From assembly GCA_963711635.1 (NCBI GenBank), contig CAVQEZ010000005.1, positions 496,001 through 560,000 of the forward strand: a stretch of 64,000 nucleotides of DNA, in the 5' to 3' direction. The translations under genes were made by a program, and so were the position numbers. Positions 48,312-57,217 of this stretch are shown here, in pieces. Numbering within the stretch: position 1 is the first letter of the stretch; each line of letters begins with the position of its first letter. The notes under the pieces are model-generated. The model saw only the letters and a list, made by a program, of their open reading frames with translations. It was not told the origin of the DNA and made no database searches. The stretch is from CADEED01 sp963711635. Lineage in GTDB: Bacteria > Pseudomonadota > Gammaproteobacteria > Steroidobacterales > Steroidobacteraceae.

Positions 48312-49637
48312 TCAAGCGAAGTTCGCAGCGACTTCCGGCGCAGCGACGTCGGAGCGTGGCGCGTCGCCGTAGATCAATCGCTCGGGTTTGCGCCACCAGC
48401 CTTCGGTGGTGAGGACGTCCGCGAGCTCCGCGCAGCGTCGGCCCGCGGCGAGTGCTGCCACGTAGGTCGCGACGTGTGTCGGTCGCGGCCGTGCGCCGCG
48501 CAGGCAGAAGGCGCCGGATTCGTAATGGCCCCGACTAGTAGTGAGGAGCCGATCCCAGTCGTAGCATCCGAACAACGCCCACGTGGTGACCGCGCGAATG
48601 TCGACGCCGCGCGCGGCCAGCTGCTCGCAAGTCGTCCAGGCCTCGTGCAGCCATCGCACCTGTTCGTCTTCCGCGCAGCCGATGTGCACCTCGGTCAGCG
48701 CGAGCGGGATGCGGTAGCGGCGGGCGGCCTCCTGCACGATATCCCGCAGCGAGGTGCCGGGACGTTCGCGGATGCGCACGGCATCGATGTCCGCGTAGGC
48801 CTGGCGGCCATTCCCACCCCAGTGCCCGCGCGGGTATCGCTGCAGGTTCTCATCGAGGTAGCGATCGCTGGTCACGTAGTGATCGATGCCGATGACCTGG
48901 GGCGGGCAGGGGTTTTCCTGGAACCACGCCAGCTCGCTCTCGGGGATTCCCCAGCGGATCAGGTGTCCATGCAGGGAATGCTTCGCGTCGACGAGGCCAC
49001 AGAGCAGGTCCCAGGCAAGCCAGCGGCGCGCGTTCTCGAAATTCGCCTGGTGCTCGAGCGCCGGCGTGCTGTAGATCGTGCCGAGATCGTCGGTCTGCAG
49101 CAGGCGCGCGGCCGGATTGACGGCGCGGATGGCCTGCATGGCCAGCACCGTGGCGCGGCACTCGTTGATCAGGATGCGCGCAAACGCAGGCCCGCTGCGC
49201 TCGTGGGGATACCAGTGACCGTACAGCCCGCTGAAACGTGCGGTGGTCAGCGGCTCGTTGACGGGCGTGTACCACTCCAGCCACGGGAATCGCCGCGCCA
49301 GCTGGCCCGCATAATCGGCGAGACCGGTGGCGAATTGCGCGGTGGTGAAGTCCGCGCCGGGCGGGCCGCAGCCATGATGCACCAGGCCCGCGATGGGCGT
49401 GATTCCCAGCGCCTTCAATCGCGCCAGGCGCTCATCGGCGAACGACCAGCGGTATTCAGTCGGCGACCCGGTGGCGGCCCGCTCCCAGAGCAGCGGATAT
49501 CGCAGCATCCGGATGCCGAGCGCCGCAATCCTGTCGAGATCGTCGCCACGTGCATAGTGCCCGCAGCGCGCAAGCTGATCGAAGGTCTCCGAGCCCACGC
49601 GATTCAGCGTGCACTCGATGCCACCCCAGAGTTGCAC
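48312..49637 (-). CDS. Glycoside hydrolase family 1-like protein
   Basis: A 441-residue TIM-barrel glycosidase-like protein. It begins LWGGIECTLNRVGSETFDQL, includes the GH1 acid/base motif WYTPVNEPLTTARF and the nucleophile-like ALTEVHIGCAEDEQVRWLHE, with GIDHYVTSDRYLDENL between them. GH1 enzymes cleave beta-glycosides by retention. In many proteobacteria a related domain is fused to an RmlD-type reductase; here it stands alone. The start is GTG at 49637. It is 15 bases downstream of the GT/mutase-like gene, in the same operon, so it probably trims or remodels that pathway's glycan. Confidence 0.8.
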   Translation of the reverse strand: MQLWGGIECTLNRVGSETFDQLARCGHYARGDDLDRIAALGIRMLRYPLLWERAATGSPTEYRWSFADERLARLKALGITPIAGLVHHGCGPPGADFTTAQFATGLADYAGQLARRFPWLEWYTPVNEPLTTARFSGLYGHWYPHERSGPAFARILINECRATVLAMQAIRAVNPAARLLQTDDLGTIYSTPALEHQANFENARRWLAWDLLCGLVDAKHSLHGHLIRWGIPESELAWFQENPCPPQVIGIDHYVTSDRYLDENLQRYPRGHWGGNGRQAYADIDAVRIRERPGTSLRDIVQEAARRYRIPLALTEVHIGCAEDEQVRWLHEAWTTCEQLAARGVDIRAVTTWALFGCYDWDRLLTTSRGHYESGAFCLRGARPRPTHVATYVAALAAGRRCAELADVLTTEGWWRKPERLIYGDAPRSDVAAPEVAANFA

Positions 49638-49652
49638 CGGATCCGCCCGCGC

Positions 49653-52390
49653 TCACGACGCAGCCGCAACAGGCTGCAACGCCGCCGCCGCTGCCAGCGG
49701 CGCCGGATGCGCCGGCACGGACGCGCGGCGGTGCGAGTCGCGCGCGGCCTCGATCCGCTCCGCGGCCTTCCGGCCGGCGAGGAAGGCATGATCGGAGTTG
49801 TAGTACTCCCATTCGCTGTAGCGCCCGGCGAGCTCGATGTCCTGCGAGGCGAGCCATTCGCGCACGGTCGCGACATTTTCGGCGCGCGCATGATCGTAGA
49901 CCACGTAGGCGTAGGGCATATCGACCTGGTTGCGCGCAATGACGGGGTCATCCGCGTTGATGATGCCGACGGCGATGCAGTCGGCGATACATCGATCGAT
50001 GAGCTCCTCGCCTTCGCAGGGAAGCGGCTTGTGCGGCGAATAGGTGATCTCGCAGGTCAGCGCGAATCCACCCGGCGCGTTGTTGTGCGGGCTCGCCGCG
50101 CCCTGCACGAAAATGCGGTGGAACACGCTGTCCTCCGGATAGTAGATCCAGTGTTTGTCGGTGAGATTCTCGCGGCCGATCCCCAGGTTCACGCAGCGCA
50201 CGGAGACATGACGCAGCTTGCTCGCCGCGTGGCGCACGCGCGCCGGCGCTTCGTCGCCGATCATGCGTACCAGTACCGGCAGCGGCATGGTCGAGATGAG
50301 CTTTTCGTAGACGAACCGGCTGCCGTCATCGAGCACGACCAGATGCCGCGAAGGCACGACACGGTTGACGCGCGCATTCAGTCGCAGCTCGCCGCGCAGG
50401 TGCGGCAGGAAGCCATCCATGAGCGCCTGGAATCCTCCTCGCAGCGGATAGCCGAAGCGTGCATTCGGTCCCTGCGGCCGTGCGACCGGACGCAGGGCCC
50501 CGTCGATCATTTCCTCGAGATCGGGCATGGGCACGCGACCGCCGAGCCACGAAGTTTCCATCTCGGCGAGCGGCACGGCCCACAGTTTGCGGTTGTAGGG
50601 AATCGCGAAATGACGCGCGACGCCCGCGCCCCACACGCCGTAGATGAATTCCTCGAAATTGCGGTAGCGAGGCGCGGCGGGAGCGGGCGACGGCGCGCGC
50701 AGCTCGATGAGTGGAGCGGCAGCCCCGGCTATTCCATCGGCGCAGCAGTCACTGATCGAATCGCCTTTGCAATCGCCAGGAGATGATCCTCGTCGGTGGA
50801 CATTCGCATCGCGGTTCGCAAGGCCCACAGCGTGGCCATTCGCATGGCCCGGCGCGTGGTCTTTCGCATGATCATGACGTTCTCCTCTCAAGGATCCGAA
50901 GCGGGCCTCGATGGCCCCGATCAGGCATTCCTTGAGGACTTCGGGCGGCAGGCCGTACAGCGCGCCCTGGAATGGATAGCGCGTGTACACCTTCTTGCTG
51001 TAGATCCACGCCTCGCGGTCCTGCCAGTGAACGTTGTCACCTAACAACTGGCCGTAGAGATCGTGCACGTACGGGTCGTTCGAAAACATGATGTGGCCGG
51101 CATGGTCGAAGGTGAAACCGCGATCCACGATCGAGCGGCACCATCCACCGACGCGACCGTGCTGTTCCAGCAGCAGTGATTGCTCGCCCAGGTGATACGC
51201 CGCCGACAGTCCCGTCGGCCCGGCGCCGATCACGATGGCGTGCTTGCGCACCGGTGCCAGCGCCGTCGACGGACTGGCCGCCGTTCGACCGGCCGCGGTG
51301 TGCATGATCAAGTCCTGCATCTTTTCGGCGGTGGCATCCCACGAGGTGCCATTGACGATGGCACGCGTCCTGGCGACGCGCTGCCTGCGCGCTGCCGCGT
51401 CCTCGCCGAGCGCGCGCTCACAGGCGGCGGTGAAGGAGGCGGGGCCCGCGCCGATGTGCACGACGTGTCCGTACGGAGCGGCCACATCGGTGACCGGCGT
51501 GCTCACCACCGGCTTTTCCGCGGCCATGTATTCCAGCACCTTGGTCGGGCTGATGTAGCGCGTGGCCTCGTTGATCGCGAACGGCAGCATGGCGACGTCC
51601 CAGCCCGCGAGAAACGCGGGAAGTTCCTGGTAGCTGCGTTGACCCAGGTAGTGGATGTTAGGCCGCGCCGGCAGCGTGGCCGGGTCGATCTTGACGACCG
51701 GACCGACGAGCACCACCTGCCAGTCGGGATGGGTGTCCGCCAGCGTGGCGATGGCGGCGGGATCGAATCGTTCGTCGATCACGCCAAAGAACCCGAAGCG
51801 CGGGTGCGGGATTGCGCACTGCGCCGGATGATCGAGCCGCGGATCGGTGGCGCGCGCAAAATGCTCGCGTTCGACGCTGCTCGGGAAGCAATGCACATTG
51901 GCGTGCAACGCCTGCTTCGAGCGATAGAGGCTGGGCCCGCCGGTGAAAACCACGTCGGCGACACGCAGCAACGCGCGTTCGAGCTCGAGCAGCTCACGCG
52001 GCGCGTCCTTGAATGCCGACAGCTCATCCATGCAGTCGTACACCACCGTCCCGGCGTCGAGAGACTGCAGCAGCGGCAGCGCCAGAGGCGTGTAGAACCA
52101 GGCGATGGGCGACTGGATGGAACGCGAGACAGACCAGGTCTTCGATCAGGCGCCGCAGCAGCGGCATTTGCGTCGCCGCAAAACCGGGATCCGGCACTGC
52201 GCGTGTACGGGCGGCAGACGTGCAGATTGGGTGCGACCTCGCTCACTTCCATGCGCGGAAGGCCGGGGGCGTGCGCCGGCTCTTCGACGAAGTACACCTC
52301 GTACTGCCGCGCGAGCCGGGTCATGAGATGTTGCGGGCGCTGGAACACGAAATCCCAGCGCAGGTGAGAGAAAACGACGAGTGATTTCAT
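49653..52390 (-). CDS. Glycosyltransferase/UDP-galactopyranose-mutase-like fusion protein (frameshifted)
   Basis: About 910 residues in two parts. The N-terminal half is a GT-B glycosyltransferase: SLVVFSHLRWDFVFQRPQHL, TVVYDCMDELSAFKDAP, FGFFGVIDERFDPAAIATLA, ATRYISPTKVLEYMAAEKPV. Two shifts near 52193 and 52125 (the latter like a four-base duplication) break the N-terminal part. The C-terminal half is an FAD protein: HAIVIGAGPTGLSAAYHLGE, GFTFDHAGHIMFSNDPYVHD and IPYNRKLWAVPLAEMETSWL, similar to protoporphyrinogen-oxidase/UDP-galactopyranose mutase proteins. A His/Asp-rich low-complexity insert (HDHAKDHAPGHANGHAVG) lies inside it. It probably builds a stress-related exopolysaccharide. Confidence 0.8.
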
Positions 52391-52504
52391 GCGAGACCTG
52401 TTGCCTTGAGTGATGCCGGAGCGGCGTAGGACCAGTCTGCTGAAAATCGAATTTGGACATATGTAGGCTGCGGCACTCACTGTCCAAGCTAGAGCACCGA
52501 CCCC
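52391..52504. promoter_or_regulatory. Divergent promoter region of the glycan cluster
   Basis: The 114 bases between the fusion gene and the GH2 gene must carry two promoters. A spaced inverted repeat (TTGGAC at 52453-52458, GTCCAA at 52482-52487) lies in the centre and could bind a shared regulator. No clear -10 element was found. Confidence 0.35.
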
Positions 52505-54301
52505 ATGCAGGACCTGTCTTATCCGAGACCACAGTTGCGTCGCGCCGGATGGATCTCGCTCGACGGCCCATGGCGCTTCGCGTTCGACAGCGCGCTCGCA
52601 TGGCGCATACCTCGCGACGTGCGTGAATGGCCGCTCACGATCGAAGTGCCGTTTGCGCCGGAGTGCGAGCGCAGCGGAATCGGCGATACGGGCTTTCATC
52701 GCGCGGTGTGGTATGAGCGCGACTTCGACGTCGACGCCAAACTACTTCGCGGAGGCCGCCGGCTCATCCTGCATTTCGGCGCGGTCGACTATCACGCGCG
52801 CGTCTGGATCAACGACATTCCGGTCGCCGAGCACCAGGGCGGGCACACGCCATTCTTCGCCGACATCACTTTTGCGTTGCGCGCCGACGGACCGCAGCGA
52901 GTCACCGTGTGGGCCGAGGACGATCCGCAGGACCTCGAGAAGCCGCGCGGTAAGCAGGATTGGCGCCTGCACCCGCATTCGATCTGGTATCCACGCACCA
53001 CGGGCATCTGGCAGACGGTCTGGCTCGAAAGCGTGCCGAGCACCTGGGTGGCGAACCTGCGTTGGACGCCCTCGGTGGAGCGCTGGGAGATTGCCTTCAG
53101 TGCGCTGACGGCGGGGGAGGCGCGCGACGATCTGCGCATCGCGATTCGCCTCGCTTGCGGGCCTCGGGTGCTCGCGGACGATACCTATGCGGTGATCGGT
53201 GGCGAGGTGCATCGGCGCATGAGCTTGTCGGACCCCGGTATCGATGACTATCGCAACGAGCTGCTGTGGTCACCCGAGCGTCCCACGTTGCTCGAGGCGC
53301 AGATCAAACTGCTGCGCGGGGAGGAGGTCATAGACGAGCTGCAGTCGTACACGGCGTTGCGCTCGATTGCCGTGCAGCGCGAGAAGATCCTGCTCAACGG
53401 CCGGCCCTACACGATGCGGCTGGTGCTCGACCAGGGGTATTGGCCGGACACGCTGATGACGCCGCCTTCGGAGCGCGCGTTGCGCGAAGACGTGGTGCTG
53501 GCCAAATCCATGGGGTTCAACGGCGTCCGCAAGCATCAGAAGCTCGAGGATCCGCGCTATCTCTACTGGGCGGACGTCCTCGGGCTGCTGGTGTGGGACG
53601 AGATGCCCAGTGCATATCGTTTCACGACGCGGTCGATCAACCGGTTGATGCGCGAATGGACCGAGGCGATGGAACGCGACATCAGTCATCCCTGCGTCGT
53701 CATGTGGGTGCCGTTCAACGAGAGCTGGGGCGTGCCCGAGCTCAGCACCACGCCGGCGCCGCGCGATGCCGTCGCGGCGTTCTATCACCTGACGCGCACG
53801 CTCGATCCATCGCGGCTGGTGGTGGGCAACGATGGCTGGGAGAGCTCCGCGACCGACGTCATCGGCATCCACGACTACGATTGCGATCCCGACCACATGC
53901 ACTTGCGTTATGGCCCCGAGGTGACGCCCAAGGAAGTGGTGGATAGCCGCTGGACGGCCGGACGCCTGCTCACGCTCGATGGTTTTCCGCATCGGGGGCA
54001 GCCGATCTGCCTGACCGAGTTCGGCGGCATCGCCTATATTCCCGGCGACAAGGACTATCGCGATCCCAGCTGGGGCTATTCGCGCGCGAGCTCACCCGAG
54101 GAGTTCGAGCGCATGGTGTGCGCCGTCATCGGGGCCGCGCGCACCACGGGCATGTTTTCGGGCTTCTGCTATACGCAATTCGCGGACACGTTCCAGGAAG
54201 TGAACGGCCTGCTGCGCGCGGATCGCACGCCCAAGATCCCGCTCGAGAAGATTGCCGCGGCCGTGCGTGGACCGCGCACTTTGCTTGGCGATTTCCCCTA
54301 G
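52505..54301 (+). CDS. Glycoside hydrolase family 2 protein (beta-galactosidase/glucuronidase-like)
   Basis: A 598-residue GH2 protein with sugar-binding, immunoglobulin-like and TIM-barrel domains: GWISLDGPWRFAFDSALAWR, GFHRAVWYERDFDVDAK, LHFGAVDYHARVWINDIPVA, then the barrel with SMGFNGVRKHQKLEDPRYLY, DVLGLLVWDEMPSAYRF, the acid/base Glu in VMWVPFNESWGVP and the nucleophile Glu in ICLTEFGGIAYIP. No signal peptide is present, so it acts in the cytoplasm. It is divergent from the GT/mutase fusion and most likely recycles the same glycan. The ATG at 52505 is the only sensible start. Confidence 0.9.
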   Translation: MQDLSYPRPQLRRAGWISLDGPWRFAFDSALAWRIPRDVREWPLTIEVPFAPECERSGIGDTGFHRAVWYERDFDVDAKLLRGGRRLILHFGAVDYHARVWINDIPVAEHQGGHTPFFADITFALRADGPQRVTVWAEDDPQDLEKPRGKQDWRLHPHSIWYPRTTGIWQTVWLESVPSTWVANLRWTPSVERWEIAFSALTAGEARDDLRIAIRLACGPRVLADDTYAVIGGEVHRRMSLSDPGIDDYRNELLWSPERPTLLEAQIKLLRGEEVIDELQSYTALRSIAVQREKILLNGRPYTMRLVLDQGYWPDTLMTPPSERALREDVVLAKSMGFNGVRKHQKLEDPRYLYWADVLGLLVWDEMPSAYRFTTRSINRLMREWTEAMERDISHPCVVMWVPFNESWGVPELSTTPAPRDAVAAFYHLTRTLDPSRLVVGNDGWESSATDVIGIHDYDCDPDHMHLRYGPEVTPKEVVDSRWTAGRLLTLDGFPHRGQPICLTEFGGIAYIPGDKDYRDPSWGYSRASSPEEFERMVCAVIGAARTTGMFSGFCYTQFADTFQEVNGLLRADRTPKIPLEKIAAAVRGPRTLLGDFP

Positions 54302-54316
54302 CGGAAGGGCGGTCGA

Positions 54317-54842
54317 TCACGCGCGACGCGCCGCGCGCAGGCAACGCAACAGCTCTTCGACGATCACCAACAGGCCCGGCGCGAGAGCCAGCAGCACACC
54401 CCAGCTCCACGCCGGTGGCAGCGGCTGCTGGCGGACCGAGAGTTCCCATACCGGATCCCGCACAGCCGTCCCAATGCAACACGATCGCCAGTGCCAGCGC
54501 GAACACCGGCAGCATTTCCAGGTAGCTGTGTATCTGCTGCTCCAGTGGGGAGATGTGCCGTCGGGGCTGCGCATAACTGGTGTCCCACAACGACACGGCC
54601 ATGTGCGCGAGCACGCAGGCCGCCATGAAAGCCAGCAGCAAGGCATTGGTCTCCAGGAACAGCGCCAGCCCGAGCGGCACGGCGATCAATAGATAGAGCA
54701 GCAGGTGCAGCGCCGATTCGCGCGGGCCCGCGGTGCGTTCGATCAGGGTGCGGCGGTGGCAGAGCCAGTCGGCGAAGCCCGCGAGCAGCCAGGGCGGCAG
54801 GGTCAGGCACAGCAGCGCGATCAGCAGCGAACGCAGCGTCAT
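54317..54842 (-). CDS. Integral membrane protein, unknown (frameshifted)
   Basis: About 175 residues with five helices: LLIALLCLTLPPWLLAGF, LHLLLYLLIAVPLGLALFL, LLLAFMAACVLAHMAVSLW, LPVFALALAIVLHWD and, after a shift near 54465, LLALAPGLLVIVEELLRC with an Arg-rich end. A conserved polar stretch, QPRRHISPLEQQIHSYLEML, lies before the fourth helix. The start overlaps the DUF2269 stop by four bases (ATGA). No known family is recognised; the context points to a respiratory-membrane or oxidative-stress function. Confidence 0.5.
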
Positions 54843-55291
54843 GGCGCGGGTTTGGCGACCATGAGATAGAACACCGCCACCAGCGCCCCGAACGCAACCA
54901 CGCCCAGGCTCACCCAGATCCGCAGCAATCGCCAGTACAGCGGCGGCAGTGAACGTCCCGCGGTGGCGGCCGCGGCTGCCATGTTCCGCATCCGGATCTG
55001 CATCCACACCACGGGCAGCCAGGCCGCGCCGGCCAGCAGGTACAGCACCACCGACCAGAGAATCCAGGGCGTCGTCAGCGGGAAACCGGCTAGGTGCATG
55101 AGATAAAACCCGGTGAGGGGCTGCAGGATGATCGCGGGCGTGGTGAAGACCCAGTCGGCGATGACCACGTACCTGACCACCACGGCGATGGCCGGCGAAT
55201 TGCCAGTACGGCTGGTGAAGTACATGTAGAACGCGGAGCCCAGGCCGGTGCCGAACAGCACAGTCGAGGAAAGGATGTGCAGCCATTTCAC
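54839..55291 (-). CDS. DUF2269-family membrane protein
   Basis: A 150-residue protein with four helices: KWLHILSSTVLFGTGLGSAF, VVRYVVIADWVFTTPAIILQ, TPWILWSVVLYLLAGAAWLP and LGVVAFGALVAVFYLMVA. The N-terminal LHILSSTVLFGTG and the Trp-rich second helix match DUF2269. The start is GTG at 55291. The family is of unknown function, often near DoxX/terminal-oxidase genes. Twelve bases separate it from the SDR-DoxX gene upstream. Confidence 0.75.
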   Translation of the reverse strand: MKWLHILSSTVLFGTGLGSAFYMYFTSRTGNSPAIAVVVRYVVIADWVFTTPAIILQPLTGFYLMHLAGFPLTTPWILWSVVLYLLAGAAWLPVVWMQIRMRNMAAAAATAGRSLPPLYWRLLRIWVSLGVVAFGALVAVFYLMVAKPAP

Positions 55292-55303
55292 GCACTAGAT
55301 AGG

Positions 55304-56574
55304 TCATCGGTGGGGCTCCAGGTGCTTCAACAGCAGCAACATCACCAGTATGGGCACGTTCTTCGCCACCGGTCCGAAGGGCTCGAGCCACAGCTCAGGC
55401 AGGAATGCGCTGATGATGGCGGTGTAGAGCGCCACCAGCACGATCTGCGCGGTCCAGAGAAAGCGGCGAACGTCGCGGCAGCAGCGTGAGAACGCCGAGT
55501 GCCATGTCGAAAATCGCGGCGCCAACCAACAGCACCGGCGCCAGCGCCGCCGACGCGCCGATCTGCCGCAGCAGCGCGAGGCCTTCGCCGGATTGCGGCC
55601 CGAGCGAGACGATGCCGGCGATGAGCCACATGAAGGCCACGCTCAGGCGCAGCAGCGGCGCAATCCAGCCCAGCGCTGCTTCCCGGCGGGCATTCGCGCG
55701 CGACGGCGGGATTCACGAAGGCGCTCACCGGCAGCGGCGGTCGACCGAGCAGGCGCGTGATCGCGGATGAATCGCCCACGTTGCCGCGCTCGAGCATGCC
55801 CAGGGTCTCGCGACTCAGGAACGCGCCGGGCAGGCGATCACCGAGCTTGGCCGCGGCGGCGATCAAAGGTCGTGGCACCGAGACGGTCCGCGCCGGCCGG
55901 AAACCCAGCGCTGCCCGCAGCGTTCGCAGGAAATCAGCGAGCGTCGTCGGCTCGGCGCCCACCAGTTGCACGGCGCAGCGCAATTCCACCGGAGATTCGA
56001 TCAGCCGCAGCAGGGCACCGGTGACATCGTCGATGTGCACGGGCTGGATTCGCTGCATCCCGCCGGCGGGCAGCGGAATCAAGGGCAGGCTGGCAAGCGT
56101 GTCGAACAGGCGCGCACTCGCGCCGCCGGGACCGTACACCAGCGATGGCATCACGACGGCCCAGTCGAGCGGCATCATCATCAGGGCGCGATCCGCTTCC
56201 GACTTGCTGCGGTGGTAGTCAGAGATCGCCTGGGGTTCGGCGCCCAGCGCGGAGACCTGGATGACGCGGCGGACGCCGGCCACGGCGGCGGCTGCAAACA
56301 AGGCACGCGGTCCGCGCACGTGCAGCGCTTCGAATGTCTGTTTGCCCGTGGGTCGCAGGATGCCCACGGCGTTGACGACCACGTCGACGCCGCGCAGCCC
56401 GGCCGCGAGCGCATCGCGCGGTGCCGGGGCCGCATAGTCCAGCTTGAGGTGCCGGGTACCGGGAAGATCGGGCGCATGTCGCCCACCGTAGATCACCTCG
56501 TGACCCGCCGCGGCGCAGGCGCGGGCAACGTGAGCACCGATGAAACCGCTGGCGCCGGCTATGAGTACGCGCAC
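55304..56574 (-). CDS. SDR-DoxX fusion oxidoreductase (frameshifted)
   Basis: About 420 residues. The N-terminal 300 form an NAD(P)-binding extended SDR: RVLIAGASGFIGAHVARACA, VDVVVNAVGILRPTGKQTFE, VIQVSALGAEPQAISDYHRS, with a YxxxK-like SDYHRSK and downstream RIQPVHIDDVTGALLRLIES. After a shift near 55692 the C-terminal part has four helices of the DoxX type (LSVAFMWLIAGIVSLGPQ, LAPVLLVGAAIFDMALGVLT) and, after another near 55490, FLWTAQIVLVALYTAIISAF. The fusion (SDR plus DoxX_2) is a known type. GTG at 56574 is the start; gene order indicates an operon with DUF2269 and a membrane protein. Confidence 0.8.
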
Positions 56575-56618
56575 TGACAACACCTCGGGAAAAGGTCTCT
56601 CAACTCCGGCCGCGAAAT

Positions 56619-57119
56619 ATGTTCGACTGGGGCATGACTTCCAAGCACCTGTTTCGCCAGGCCCTGGTATCGGGCGCCGTCGCGAGTGTCCTGTCTACCG
56701 CAGTGCTCGCGCTGTGCGGCCAGATCGAGAACCGTCGCCCGGCGGGCCCGATCAATGGACCGAGTCAGTGGGTGTATGGGCGCCAGGCGGCGAGGGTACG
56801 CCGTCCCAGTCTGCGGCACACCTTGACGGGTTTCCTGGTTCATCACGTCATGGCCACGGGATGGGCTTTCCTGCACGAGCGGGCTTTTGGAAAGCATAAG
56901 GCACAGCAGCCATTTTCGAAGCGGCTCGGACGTGCCGCGGTGACAGCGGCGGCCGCGAATTTCGTCGACTTTCAGCTGACACCCAAGAGACTGCGGCCGG
57001 GCTTCGAAACCCAGTTGTCCCGCAAGTCATTGTTCGCCGTATACGCGACATTTGCCATCGGCCTCGCGCTGGTTGCGCGGGCCGGCCGCGGCCGGACTGG
57101 TGAGTCCCGAAGAGGCTGA
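56619..57119 (+). CDS. Small membrane-associated protein, unknown
   Basis: A 166-residue protein, with two hydrophobic segments: FRQALVSGAVASVLSTAVLA near the N-terminus and KSLFAVYATFAIGLALVARA at the C-terminus. Between them is a basic region with LTGFLVHHVMATGWAFLHER. ATG at 56634 (MTSKHLFRQ) is an alternative to 56619. I do not recognise the family. It is divergent from the SDR-DoxX gene by 44 bases, so shared regulation is possible. Confidence 0.55.
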   Translation: MFDWGMTSKHLFRQALVSGAVASVLSTAVLALCGQIENRRPAGPINGPSQWVYGRQAARVRRPSLRHTLTGFLVHHVMATGWAFLHERAFGKHKAQQPFSKRLGRAAVTAAAANFVDFQLTPKRLRPGFETQLSRKSLFAVYATFAIGLALVARAGRGRTGESRRG

Positions 57120-57217
57120 ACGCCGAAACTCGATTTCGATACCGAAAGTTACCGTCCGTACGAGAGGCGGGCCGATGGTGTTATCGTTGCGTGGCCTAAC
57201 CACAGAAGAACAACGAT

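Noticed and set aside
48291..50786. 831-residue open frame on the plus strand
   Set aside because: It runs antisense to the GH1 and GT/mutase genes, has no domain and biased Arg/His composition, and exists because high GC removes stops.
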